This document shows positions 36,443 to 48,900 of a DNA stretch of 64,000 nt, piece by piece. This DNA comes from Setaria digitata. Lineage: Eukaryota; Nematoda; Chromadorea; Rhabditida; Setariidae. Below the pieces are notes generated by a model. That model did no database searches, was not told the origin of the DNA, and saw only the letters and a program-made list of their open reading frames with translations. How positions within the stretch are numbered: position 1 is the first letter of the stretch; each line of letters opens with the position of its first letter. The DNA lies in contig RCAB01000096.1 in NCBI GenBank assembly GCA_003640385.1, forward strand, positions 62,001 through 126,000. Direction: 5' to 3'. Position numbers and translations under genes: made by a program.

Positions 36443-39106
36443 CGCGTTTACAGATGAACCATTTGTAGCTCGGAATCCACTTAGGCCCATCAGTTCCGGT
36501 CTCATTTGATATTGCAATAAGTTGTGGTTGGTTGGGAACGATGAAAACAGATCTATAAATTCCAATAAACATGTGCATTTCGCTAAAATCAGCATAATTG
36601 ACGAAAATCTGTTGCAATTTAATGCCTTACAGTTTCAGAATCTGAGTTTTCGATGAAATACAAAAGAAGTTTCTGCAAAGAATATCAGCACTGATAATAG
36701 TGTTACATAGACATAATTATCCGGAATCTACGACGCAGAAGGCCTCTCGGTAAAGACTCTTCTCAGCCGGTTGTTAAATTTCCTTGAAACGCTATGTTTA
36801 GGCGTCGTACCTAAGAAGAAGGATAGGTAAGTGATCGATAAATGAAATGTGAAGCTGTTAACCAGAGTTGTTAAAGGTGAAACTCGTTGGTGGAGCTTCG
36901 ATTCCAGTTGCTTGCTGCAGTGCGACACCTAACTGTCCCATTGGTGGCATCTGATGTGTCGTCTGCTGTGCTGGTTGTGTGCTACCGGATTGCTGCGATG
37001 AATTCGACGGAGTCAAACCACCGGATCCGGAACCTTCTGTTGAACGGCTCTGACTTCTAGCTACAAACAGCTTGTTTCACTTTCATTTCCTTTCAAGATC
37101 AAGCTTCTACTTATTTGCACTACTGCAACCAGTTTTATTATCGGACAGGCGTCCTGAAAGTTGCTGAAGGACTAGAACATTTATAGCCCCACCAATGCAA
37201 GTGAGCCTTTTGTCGACCAAACAGGACATTATTAGGCTGCCAAATTGACTCACCGTTTGTGCCGGTACCGTTGGTCTGTAAAGAGGTTTGATGTTGTATC
37301 GAATACATCTTTGCAGAGGTGGCAACTGTCTGTTGGTTAGTGATTGTGGTTAGATTGATAGCACATTTAATGTGCTTTGAACCTGAGGACGGTAACGAGG
37401 ATGTCGCTGGTGCAGACGAGGAACCCGACGGTATCGCGGAGGTGGATACTGTTGTTGCTGATGACGGTGCTGATTCCTCCTGGGAGTAAAGTGATGCTCT
37501 GTCTACAAATATTGCTGGTATAACTTCTATGGAACGATCTAACATAATTATGAATCCACGGGCAGAAAGACTGCGAGTGATTCTGTCTCCAAGTTTGCAT
37601 TCCAATGGCAGTTAGTATAAGTTCGAATGTACTTTAAATGCCGACGTCCAAATGAACTTTCAGTTCTAAACTGATGTTGGAATTTATTTAAGGTCTCAGT
37701 TCAGTGAAATGAACTTTAATCATTGGAACGTTTCTGGAGGATGAAGAGAGAATAAATAAGGTTGCGCTGAATTTTTGCAAATTCCATCCGTTCACGTTTA
37801 ATTTGTAACCAAAGACAGGATGGAAAGTTGATAACTCATATCCCTCTAAATTTCCTTTTATCACTTTATTTATTAAGTCGAACAGAAGTCAAAATATGTG
37901 AGCTATAAAAAGCTTATGAGTGATGAGTTATATTTGACACCTGAAGATTACTCAATAGTTTGGGGATGGGAACTTTTCAAATAACCAAGTCTACATAGCT
38001 GCATTTAACATGTAACACTGTCCGTAAATGCTATCATATCTGGATTCAGTAATTCTGATGACACCATCAGTGATAGTTTAATGTGCTTTATTTAAGCATT
38101 GATTGATCAGGGCAAGATATGAAGCTCAATTTAAAATTAATTTTGGTCCTCTCATTTTTTATCGCTTCATTGCTTTGTACTTAATTCTTTCTTTGCAGAA
38201 TGATTAGAAATTCCTTTAAAAGGAAAGATAGTTTACTAGCATTCTTCTTATCAATAGGAAGAACTAACCAGTGGCAGAGGATGAAGTGAGATTCATCAGC
38301 CACGTCGATTGGCGACCAACTTTTTAATTTCGAACTTAGTTGCCAAACATGAATTGTGCAGATTATAGATAATTTTGAATTGCTAATTTTAACGATTACT
38401 CTTGTTTGTTATGACTGCTGTTGTTGTTGTTGTTTTCAAATTACAAGTGTATTTTTATCGAGATTTTCTTTGATTCGACCCGAATGTCCTTTTTGCAGGT
38501 GGAGTCCTCTGAAATTTCTCAAGATCAAAGGCGACTCATAAAAGATAGCACATTAACGAGATATGTGCAAAAACAAATATATTCCATCTTTAACGCTAGT
38601 CTACTTAATTTGTGCATTTGTGAAAGACACAGTTTAAAAAGTATGACTGTTAAATTAAACGGAACTTTGATGTCCCTCCATTAGTGCGATTATAGAGAAG
38701 ACCATTCAGAAGAATTTTAGGATATTTCCTGATTGGAACATTCCTTTCCTAGAAAGTTAATCTGTCAATAATTACTTCAAACAGTCATTCTTATTATATA
38801 AGGAGCTACAATATTTGTTTTCTATTTGAATTATTAGCAAATCAATTTAGATTTAATTTGCTTCATTCAAAATGATTTTAATATTCCGGACTAAATCATA
38901 AAACAGCACAGGAGAAGAGCAAATATTTGGAAATTAGCAAACAGAAATTCTCGCACTGACAGTTATCGTTCTAGTGAATCAATCACTTACATGTTCACCC
39001 TCTAAGAGTGTCCTTTGAACTTGCCCTAAGTAGAATGTTAAATGATCCATCCATCGTACCTGAAATACCTTTCTGTCCCTTGCAGACACATAACAAATGG
39101 CGCCAG
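36443..39106 (-). CDS. unrecognised Ser/Thr/Gln-rich protein (partial gene)
   Basis: Three consecutive exons join in phase: 37502-37254, 37060-36863 and 36552-36443 (TTTGTAG|AC ... G|GTGAGT; TTTGTAG|CT ... G|GTTAAC; TTATAG|AT ... GCG|GTATGA). They encode a low-complexity protein with SGSSSAPATSSLPSSGS, GSGSGGLTPSNSSQQSGS, TQPAQQTTHQMPPM and LLQYQMRPELMGLSGF. An upstream exon at 39106-38991 has good sites (AAG|CT, CAT|GTAAGT) and a less biased sequence, CYVSARDRKVFQVRWMDHL. It joins in phase only through an alternative donor at 38987. A further candidate is 41683-41486. Composition suggests a transcriptional or RNA-level regulator, but no domain was recognised. Both ends of the gene are missing. 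Confidence 0.55.
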
Positions 39107-41485
39107 CTTGGTAAGCTTATGAACAATGACTGCCTAGTAGACTCATAGCTTTCTTCCCCTTCCCTTTCATAATTATCCTCAGAACCGGCCGTACCTGTGT
39201 TGGCTATGCTACAGCTCTGACTAGGATATGTGATTCTGATTCCTCACACATCCTTGTGCGTAATGCATTGTCAACGAAGGATACAGATGGCTGAACGTCG
39301 TCAGAAGGAGAAGGCTCACTCAAGTAGCTGCTAGCAATATTTCTTGCACATTTGTTATGTCGATCGGTTTCGGTCAACAGAAACAACCGTCACATATTTG
39401 CATTTAACATCACCGATGCAAGCATTCACAAACACACACACATCTGAATGCGAACGAATCAATGGTATGTAAATCAAGGAAGTAATGCACCTGCAATGCC
39501 TTTGGGATTGGATTAGCACTGCTACAGTACCACCCGGAAACTCTGGTAATTAAATATTTCAGCACTCGTTATGCACAATGTACTGATAGTGATGCTACTA
39601 TCAATGGGATGATGATAAGCTGATACTGTTACTGCTACAACGCCTTACAATGTTACCAGATTGGAAACAGACAAGAAATTGACGGAATCGTTTAAGTTTG
39701 CCTGAAGTTATGTAAATACAATGAGCGATGATTCACCGCGGCTAACTTATTTGCATATATACCGAAGGTTGTAGATGTTACTGGTTACATATTTGGCATT
39801 CAGATGCTGCTTATGATTCTGAAGGAGGCAGAGATTTTAACCTCGTTTAATTATTAAACATTATTTTAATTAATCTTATTAATTGTTATTAGACATATAT
39901 TTTAATTATTTTAACCTAGGATATATTTCTATCTAGCGGTTAATTTACTAGCTTAAAGATCATCTCTAAAGCGCTCATTTTCGAGCCACCTTTTCAGTAG
40001 TCATTACTTTCATATCCAGTGAATTCCTCTATACCATGCATTAAATGATGCTGGATTTATCAATAAAATCAAAAAGCTTTAAAAAAAAATAGCCTGTTTA
40101 TGCTTGAAATGAATTTACGAAGTTTCAAGATAAAACGTTAGAAGATAAAGAAGAATTAGGCAGATATTTCATGTAGTCGTTAGCTTCTTCATATGCAACC
40201 ATGTCTTAGAACTGATGTCAGAAAGATCCCATGAATCTGGTTAATACTAATTGCTCCATAGCAACAAAAAAAAAAAAAAAAAACATTCATGAAAAAGAAT
40301 AAAAACGGAAGCAGAAATGAAGGAAGGTTTCCATATTTCTCGAACGAAAGAAAAAGCCAAATATTCTGAGTCATTGTATGGTGATGCCCGATGCCTGCAT
40401 CGTTAATTTAAGATACAGGAAGTCAGGAACGTCTGCAAGTTGCCCATTATGACGGGTAAGCATGATGCGACATTTCCGATGATATAAATGAATTTCATTG
40501 AAAATGAAATGAAAAATTATTTTTGTCGGATTTCCTTTTACATCTGTATTACCAGAAGAACATTTGTGAAACTATTACGAGATTGCAAGACCGTTGAAAT
40601 TCACAAATAGACACTGTTAAGGCTCGCTAGTCTGATTCCGCCAAGTGAAAGTTAATAAGAAAAGGAATTTGAAATGGCGAGTAAATCACAAGTTATATCA
40701 CCTATATTTTAATACTATGACATCAAACCAAAAAACATCTGGAATAGAATTTTTATGATCAGATTTAGTGCAACAGTGAGGACTATTTGAAAAGTAATGA
40801 AATTGACGTGAATATTTTCTGTTTAATGTGGTAAATCTCTGAAACTTAAGTAATTAATAAGCTTGAAGTACATTATCTCTATCTAAAATAACTATCAAAT
40901 GAGAAGTAGTAAACTCACACAGTGTTCTCGGGTAATGATCTAATTCAAGTTTAAGAAATCTAACAAACTTGCCAGAACAATGAGAGAGATTTTCTTTCGT
41001 GATAATTGCTACAGCTAATGAATATTCTTCGATCTCTCCTCACAGAATTCCCGTAATCGTAGGTAACTGATTAAATTTAGTCGAGTACCTACCGCTACAA
41101 ATCAAATAATTTATGTCAGGTAATAGACTGATCCATTGGGAAGCTAATTAATATGGGAAGGAAAATTCAAAACAAAAAAAGAACTCTGCTCGGTGGTTCA
41201 TCCGCCGAATCACTATAACTGAGGAGAAAGAATTTTGCAGAACAAAACATGTTGGAATATGAATTCATGTTGAGCAACTTAAAGTAGCACATTTCATTAG
41301 CGGAAATTGAGAAAGTTGATAGGAAGCCATCGCTGGATTCTGCCGTCAGATTTCCCATACAATGATCATCATTTTCAAACTTTTCATTTGCTCATTTTTC
41401 CCTCTACTTCACAGAGTTAAAGGAGTGTGACATGAAGGGAAGGGGTGATTTCAGTGTGAAGTATTTTGTGGTGCAAACAACTTAC

Positions 41486-41683
41486 TTGTTTCTGCATAGG
41501 CTAGAACTGTTGTCACAATAGTATCCTGAAGTGTTTGGGCTTCACGATGAGCAGTTGCTGTTGCTGGCTGAAGTAGACGAAGCTTGAAGCTCGGAAAAGT
41601 ACGGGAGAAGGAAGGATATGTACACCAGAAGTGAAGTGCAGCGGGATGAAGGATCGCTTGGCGATCAATCGCTCTTGGAGCGC
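41486..41683 (-). other. candidate upstream exon of the Ser/Thr/Gln-rich gene
   Basis: A 198-nt stretch bounded by TTTGCAG|GC and A|GTAAGTT is open in a frame that ends in phase 1. That matches the start phase of the exon at 39106. It reads RQAILHPAALHFW and EAQTLQDTIVTTVLAYAET. A second frame is also open for most of the stretch, so the frame choice is uncertain. Confidence 0.35.
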
Positions 41684-41689
41684 CTGCAA

Positions 41690-43903
41690 AATAACTTCCC
41701 TAAATGACTGAGTTTGTGGGAATTTTTACGGAATAGTTTCGCGCATAAAGTTAAGGAGATGTTCTGATTGCACTACGTTGAACAAAGTGAGCAAAAATTT
41801 CTCTCTAGTAAGGTAGGAAGATGGTTGTTAGCTTTAGATGGAAACAATCGTTTGAAAATTTATTCCCATTATAGTAAACAAATCGAAATTTCAAATCAGG
41901 TGTCAAATTTACAGATCAGAATTCGAAACTGAAAATGAAATTTTCAAAACTGCGCAATTAATATTGAATTGAAGTGAGACTAGTAAAGTTCATAAAAAAA
42001 GAGTTCTGATCTTTCATGCTTAGTGGATGCACTTTATGGAGAGCTTAAGAAGAAATGCCTTGTCGAGAAAAGAAGAGAAGGAAGTTTAGGAGTCACCTTA
42101 GATCGATTTAAAAGAGGTCGTGAGTATTCTTTCACTTATTTCATAAGCCTCAATCATTTCAATCACCTTTCATTGTTGAACTTGAAATCAATCAGAAGTC
42201 CATCCATCTTCCGTTAAGTACATTATTTGAAGACGGACATTTCTGAAGCAATTTTAGAAGCCTTTCAACACTTCCATTCAAATCATCCGGTCTAAGGCTG
42301 CTAAGTTCNTTTACTTTTCGGTCTAAGGCTGCTAAGTTCATTTGTTTCTGCTGACGATAAGGCTGCTATCCTATTTGAAAACGAGCAGCTGAGGAAGTGA
42401 GATGATAACAGCCCTGGCTAAGTTCTCTACCTGTATGAAATTCAGTGAATTTTCCGGATAATTTCGGTAGAAATACAGTTGCTAAGAAATTTTCTCCGAA
42501 GATAAAAAGGTGAGATAGCTGAAGAATGTTAAAAGAGATAAAAGCACGAGTGGCGGAGAGAGACAGACTAGCTAGATTGAGCTAGACGTTACCTTAGCAA
42601 GTGTACCACGGCCAAAAAGATCACTCTTTCTGGCCAGGTCATAGTACTTCTAGCACTACACCTAACAAGCAACTGCTCTCCTCTCTATTTCAGGCCTTCA
42701 GTCTTTCAGCTGTTTTTCAGATCTTGCAAGAACTGAAGTGAACAAGGCCCTAAAAGTATTGGCTCTGTGTCTGTCTGTCTGTCTGTCCGTGTTTGTCTAA
42801 GTACACATCTGTCTCTTCTCTTGCTATGTGGGTGTGCGGTGTACGGGAGAGTGTACATACCTAGGAGGAAGAATGGACCATATGGCATTAGGGGAGAAGA
42901 AGCAGGTGATGATAACCTAATGATTTGGGCCAGGAGATGGCATGAAGAAACTGGACGGAACAGAAATTTACCATCGAAGAGAAACTTTTCGCCCTGTAGC
43001 TCAGAAAACCTCGGGCAAACTGTGAGCATTAACGGGTTGGCCCATTCAAGTCTCGCCTACGTCTGTGCTAATTCTTGTAAACAGGAAGGATATTGAAAGT
43101 AACAAACCTATAAGAGAGGAATTTGAGCCTAAAGGATGGGATGGCCCATAATCTAAGCTATCTTTTCCCATGCTATCCCAAATGGATTTCCTTCACCCTA
43201 TAATAATAATAGTCTAATTAACACAGTCCTTTCAGTCATTATGAGTTATTTCTAATTAATAACAGTTAATGTTGTTGCCCACTTCATAAATCTCTGCTTA
43301 AAACAGGCATGGCCACTTAGGTTCGCGCAGATCCGGCCACATACTCACCTCATTTCAATAATATCAAAGAAATGTTAATGGAATATTTAAGAACACTGGG
43401 GTTGCTGTCGTCTATTCAAATTTCTGAAGCTGTGTGTGAGAGAAAGTGCATGCAGCATGTTTCCCTTCCTCCGGACCAGAAGTTTCAGGATATCTTTGGC
43501 ATGAGTTGCTTGGGTTTGTCTATTTTATTAACAGCCTCATTTCCAATATTTTTACGTTTTATTATAGAATTTCTCCAATAAAAGCTATTTCCCTTTTACA
43601 CATTTGCTGCTTCCAGGCATCCTTTACAATCTCCACCAATATCCACTACGCAGCCAAGAAAGTTGTGTGTCACTACTTCAGGACATCTACTTGCGCTGAT
43701 AATGGTTACATTTAGGGAAAGGAAGAAATTATCATTATCAGAGCTTAACGAAAGGGATGTCTATCAGATCCGTGATGATAAAGTATTTAGGTACTGGGTG
43801 AAGGTCTGAGTAAAAGTGATTATAAGTTAGCTAGGAGACATTAAGAGTTGAAAAGATTGGACAAGAATAGCAATAAGCAATAAGGGATAATGAATGTAAG
43901 GAG
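41690..43903. other. intergenic DNA with a GC-richer patch
   Basis: 42288-42343 carries a short duplication around an N. 42760-43060 is GC-richer and open on both strands, beginning with a TGTC microsatellite at about 42768-42790. It could be a promoter region. No gene was recognised. Confidence 0.4.
42288..42343. repeat. short direct duplication around an N (likely assembly join)
   Basis: CGGTCTAAGGCTGCTAAGTT plus C at 42288-42308 is repeated at 42319-42339, with an N at 42309 right after the first copy. Confidence 0.9.
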
Positions 43904-44398
43904 ATGAGCTCGAAGTCGAATAGTTGCACTCATTCCACACTCTCATCGAAAGCACTCCTCCGACTACTTCTCATTTCGAGACCAGCAATTGCAGCTGGCT
44001 TTCATCCTACACAACTATTGTGCCTTCCTTTTCTTGCTTCTTTATTGCTACCTCTTATCATCGCAAATTCTCTCCCTAAAAGTGCAATAAATTTGCATAT
44101 CTCTTAGATAAATTCTATTTGACGTACGGTAAGATCGTCGGTAGCAACGACGTAATAACTATTTTCAGACGTGATCAAAGCTGATGAGAGGATTCATTTG
44201 ATTGAGAAAGTGATCAGTCTTATAGTTCATTCTGCAGTTGGGGTATTTGAAGATGGGATGACAGCTGGAGATGTAATTCCGAAACTGACCAGTCACGGTG
44301 AATTATCAGTGTTTATTTGCTTGTTTTTGTCGCGATGTTACCAAACTGCTTGCAAGCACTTTGCAAAATTTTATAAATTAGCGTTTAAAAAGGTGTGA
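43904..44398 (+). CDS. candidate small secreted or membrane protein
   Basis: Proposed exons 43904-44081 and 44169-44398. Exon 1 starts at ATG and contains a hydrophobic run (LLCLPFLASLLLPLIIANS) like a signal peptide or anchor. Exon 2 follows TTTTCAG| and reads IKADERIHLIEKVISLIV, AVGVFEDGMTAGDVIP and a Cys-containing tail (SRCYQTACKHFAKFY). The junction keeps frame (A|GTGCAA ... |AC). An AATAAA at 44415-44420 is well placed for 3' processing. A second donor inside exon 2 (CACG|GTGAAT at 44297) could extend the gene. The product would be about 135 aa with no recognised family. The hydrophobic stretch lies about 35 residues in, late for a signal peptide, so the start may be a later codon. Confidence 0.38.
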
Positions 44399-44414
44399 TG
44401 CTTACTGTTATGGA

Positions 44415-44420
44415 AATAAA
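44415..44420 (+). terminator. AATAAA poly(A) signal
   Basis: Canonical hexamer 17 bases after the TGA of the candidate gene at 43904-44398. It supports a transcript ending here but is common by chance in AT-rich DNA. Confidence 0.4.
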
Positions 44421-45916
44421 TATGTCAAAATGAACAAACACTTAAGAGTGCACTGCTACAGGGAGATTCTAGCTTAAGTTGCTAAGGATGGATCTAAAGA
44501 CTGAGATGTCAAATGGCCTTCACATTCTGATTCCCGCACCTCTCCTTCAGAAAAATGAAACTCGAAAAAATTTACACTAGAACAAAAAGATATTACGTTG
44601 GAGAAAAGAGACAAAGGATGTTTGTACATATTTGCTTTTTCTTAAAGGTTCGAATTTATATATTTACTATTCATTCTATCTTCCATTATTTCTTATTAAA
44701 CCATCTACTGATTAGTTTAATGAGAAGTGAATTCACAACTTTTATTCAAGTACTTCGTTTCACGCTGAAAAACAAAATACAATATTGCTGGTGAGAAGGA
44801 ACAATACGACCCGCCTGCCGTATCATTCAGTGGTAGGAACTCAAGGAACTGAATAAGTAGTGGTCATCATTAGCTTAGTAACATCACACTTAAAAATGGC
44901 AATTTTTTTAGCACTTAGCAGTTGTAATCGATTTTTCCCAAGGATTAAATTAAAGTTTTTGTTAATTTCTGATGCAGGAAATTAAGCTTTCACTTGCTTA
45001 CTTCCCACTTTTATTAACTTTTCACAACTTCTGCGGTGGTAATCCTACATTTGCCCTTCTTGGCCTTTTAAATCTTTTGTTAAAAGATAAAATATTAAAT
45101 TTTATGCTACAATTGTATTATCAAGCAAAACAAGTGACATTATTTGAAATTACGTTAAAGTGGTTATCTTTCACAGCTACACATCGCGTTGTTTTCTAGT
45201 AGAGATGACAATCACTCCATATTCTCTTTATCTCAAATCATTTTATGTCTATAGTAAACATTTGACATACTTAAGGACTTATATACTCTCGAAAAAAATT
45301 AATTCCCTAACTTTAAAATTTAGTTCAAATCGCAGTAGTAATTAGTGGAAAAATTGCCATCTTGATCCACGTCATCTTCATTTCCAAATTATTACTTTCC
45401 TTTCGTTTAACTATTTTTTCAGGTGATTAAGCTCATTTTCCTGTGTCATCACAGTTGTAAATCAATCCTTTGCCACATCAATAAACTGCAAATAAACATT
45501 TGAGCTGTTTGCAGTGTGAACTTTGATAAAGTGCAACTTCAGTCGTCAAGACTTCAGAGATTATTCCTACGGAACTACAAAGTAAATCCATTTTGTTATC
45601 CTCACAGCAGTGATTTTTTAGTTTGAAATTCATTCCGAACTGCGAGCATTTCAACAGGAACGTCGAAATCAAATGAATCATTTCGTTAACGTTGTTAGCA
45701 TCAGAACGGAAATGTGTACTAAACAGTTTCCAACATTACAACGGAAACGTGTGATATACGTTGCTAGTAACACAGGAAAACGTGCGCCATGCCATATCGA
45801 AGTTATGTCACAAAGCTTAACTTGTAATGGTGATTATAATGAATGATTCTAAGCAGCGTTTTGAGTAACAGGTGTTTTGACACCTTTACCTTTGGTCACT
45901 TTGTAAGATCTGTCTG

Positions 45917-45970
45917 ACATCTCTTTTGATGCCTAAACAACGTTACATCTCTTTTTGATGCCTAAACAAC
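45917..45970. repeat. two-copy tandem duplication, about 25 bp
   Basis: ACATCTCTTTTGATGCC with AAACAAC is repeated at 45945-45970 with one extra T. Confidence 0.9.
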
Positions 45971-48900
45971 AGCTTTAAAATTGACTCGTTGAAATAGCAA
46001 AACTTAATGTCCTGAGTTCCCGAAGTTTTTCGCAAATGTGACTCTTTCACTTCAGTCTGATTTTCTTTATTCGTTAGCATATAAATGCAAGTAAGTAATG
46101 TGTATTGAAATACTCAACAGTGCTTCTAAGAAATAATTATTTCTATTCTTATAAACTTATTTGAAGAACGAATAAAGCTTTGTCTCATCAGTAAAATTGC
46201 ACAGTTATAAGACTCGCCTTAACTGTTATCAGCTTCTAGTAAGTTTACTTGGATGTTCAGCCTAATCTTAAATGTCTACGGACTTATCAACAACCAATAA
46301 ATCATTTTCCTATTCAGAGCTATGAATTATGCGACAAAGCACATTAATCTTGTTTGGAAGGCGGCATATATCAAAAAAATAGAATAAATTTGTGTGAAAA
46401 CTCCAGAATGCCTAGTTATCTGTGAACTTCGCAAACTTCACAGACTCAGGATCAAAACTTGGATCGGTGGTTAAGCACTTAGTGTAAACACGAATTTTTA
46501 GCACTATCACAAAGTAGTTTACTTCCGAGGCTTTTATGGCTCATTTCTGCAGCTGTGATGCTATAAGATGCAAGCTTCGATGTGATTATTTATATTACTT
46601 CGAAAACTTCTCTCTTCGAGGAGTGTATGCTTTTGCTGATAGCTTTGCTATTTTCATTTTAAATCTCTTCAGATAACAATAATTACCTATCGCTATACTG
46701 CCGAGATAAGAAAGATAAGAAGTAAAGACTATCTGTCCGTACTCCACTATTTTGCATTAAATCCTATTATGTTATAATCTGTGGTAGCTTCAGCTAATCT
46801 GAAACATTTGCTAGAATAATTAACAAATATTACTTTTGTAAATAGCGCCCAGGTAATTAATTCTTTTTTTAAAATTCTCTGATTACGCAATCCATAGAAC
46901 AAGTGCTTATTTTTATTCATTTGTTTTCAAACATGACAAAAATTCGATGATAAAAAATTTTCTGTCCGAGCTTGTATCGTTGTATTTTCTGTCCGAGCTA
47001 TGTATCAGTACGACGGTCGACGATCGCTACTTCCGTTTCTCTTGTGTAATTTCCGTTCAGACTTAAAAAAATGTATATCAACTATTTTACATGTTTCTTG
47101 ATTTTCAGCAAAAGATCTTAGCTACAGTATGGTAATCTTTAGCATAAACTTTTCTTTTAATTATTAGCAAATAAATATGACATCGTATTTCTTTGAAGAA
47201 GTTCAAATTCAGGCATTTCCGTATCGTAAATGATTTTAAAAACAGCTTTAAAAAAAAAAAAGATTTTGAAAACAGCTTTGGGCAATATTGGTTCATTGAA
47301 GTATGCTTCGGTAGGCTTTTAATCTTAAATTTTTCGACTATAATTTTTTTATGTCAATTAATGTAAAAGTGTGACAAATACATTCTATCAACAAGAGTCA
47401 GCTTTTAAAAGTGTATAATGAATTTTTTCTGGACAATTTCAAAGCGTCTTGATGATTTCTCTTACATTCTCAGCATTGTAAATAAAAAAAAAATCTTAAT
47501 AAAACATAAGGCGGAGAAATGCAACTTGAGCGCTTATTGATTAAGTGATTGAAAAATGAACAAAACTGACGAACTTAGAAATACATTCTAGAGGAGCCAA
47601 AGAGTCAAACAGTAGCTTTTGTAATAATTGACAAACGATTTTCCAAAAAAAAAAAATTGCTTTAAATAAGGCGAAGAGAGCAAGAAAGTAAAAAAGAACG
47701 AGAAGAGTTGTCATTCCAGCAATTCGTTTTTCAGGCATAAATTGTTCTTCATGCCTCGATGAGCATTTTATATTTTTCGTAATTTTTTGCTATCACAAAT
47801 TCGAAAATCATTAAAAGAAAAGTATAAATTTCGGGAAAGTAAATGAATAACAAAAAAAAAAAAAAGGAAACAATGAAGAAGAAAATAAAAATGGTAGCAC
47901 ACTTTCAGGAATTATGATTTTATTTAACTTAAATTTAAATTATCACCCAGCAAACTATTGAACTTCTGAGTTTCGGTCGTTTAGAGAAGCTGCTATTTGT
48001 ATAATGTTCAATACGTGTAATAGAAATGCACAATATCTGCCAATGAAATACTTCTCTTAATTCGAGTATTGGCCAAATTGTTAATAGTGAGGGAATATTG
48101 TCATCGTCTAGAGAATATTTAATAATTAGTTTCACTTCTTGCTCATATGCATTAGATAGCGTGATAACAATTTGCATGATAATATCAAACTAAAACGAAG
48201 GTTATAGCTGCTTTTATGAATATAAATGAAATGAAGAGAAAGAAACAATATGTTCGAATTTATTCGAAAACTTTTTTAAAAATTAGTAAAGTTTTTGCTA
48301 GCTAAAAGAAAGCAAGAAATGAAAAAGAGAAGTTTTAGTGAAGAAGAAGTGCCATCTACGACGACTAGTATACGTAGAACCGTGACGGGCAATAAAAAAA
48401 GTGCAAGAAACGGTGGAGAATTGTCGATTGGAAGGATGGATTAGGGAAGAGAATCCTTGTGGGGTCGAAAGAGAGATGGGAAAACTGTTCTTCTGGCAAC
48501 AATACGAGAGGTTTCTGAATTCGTATCTAATCAAGCAGTAAAGTTTTTTCATCGCTTCCTATGAGAATGATGAGAATTTTGGATAGAATGATTGATAAAA
48601 TTTGAAAAGAATGGACGTGAATAACACGAAATGTGGGATATTCGGAGTTGCACCGCCTTTTCTGTCCGTTACAAAACTGATTCTACTCTTCAACGGTTGC
48701 TTCTGTTTCGTCCACTACTTCTGTTTCCCCGGCAATTTTGCTGATTTCATAGGAATCCTTTCACTTCAGTTTTTAATTTAAATTATCACCAAACCGCTGA
48801 TATATTAATCGTTAAGTAGCACATACTTTTACATTTCCCTTCTCATAGAATAATGAGTCTGTATTTTCATCAGCACCCTCATTAAAATAACGCTTCTTTG

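Noticed and set aside
37503..37605. Extension of the 37502 exon upstream in the same minus frame (CKLGDRITRSLSARGF)
   Set aside because: A good acceptor (TTTGTAG) at 37503 fits phase, the extension has no ATG or usable acceptor at its start, and the sequence just before 37503 looks intronic.
38269..38334. Minus-strand stretch reading WSPIDVADESHFILCHW between splice-like sites
   Set aside because: Its phases (entry 2, exit 2) fit neither neighbouring exon of the Ser/Thr/Gln-rich gene. It is kept only as a possible cassette of another gene.
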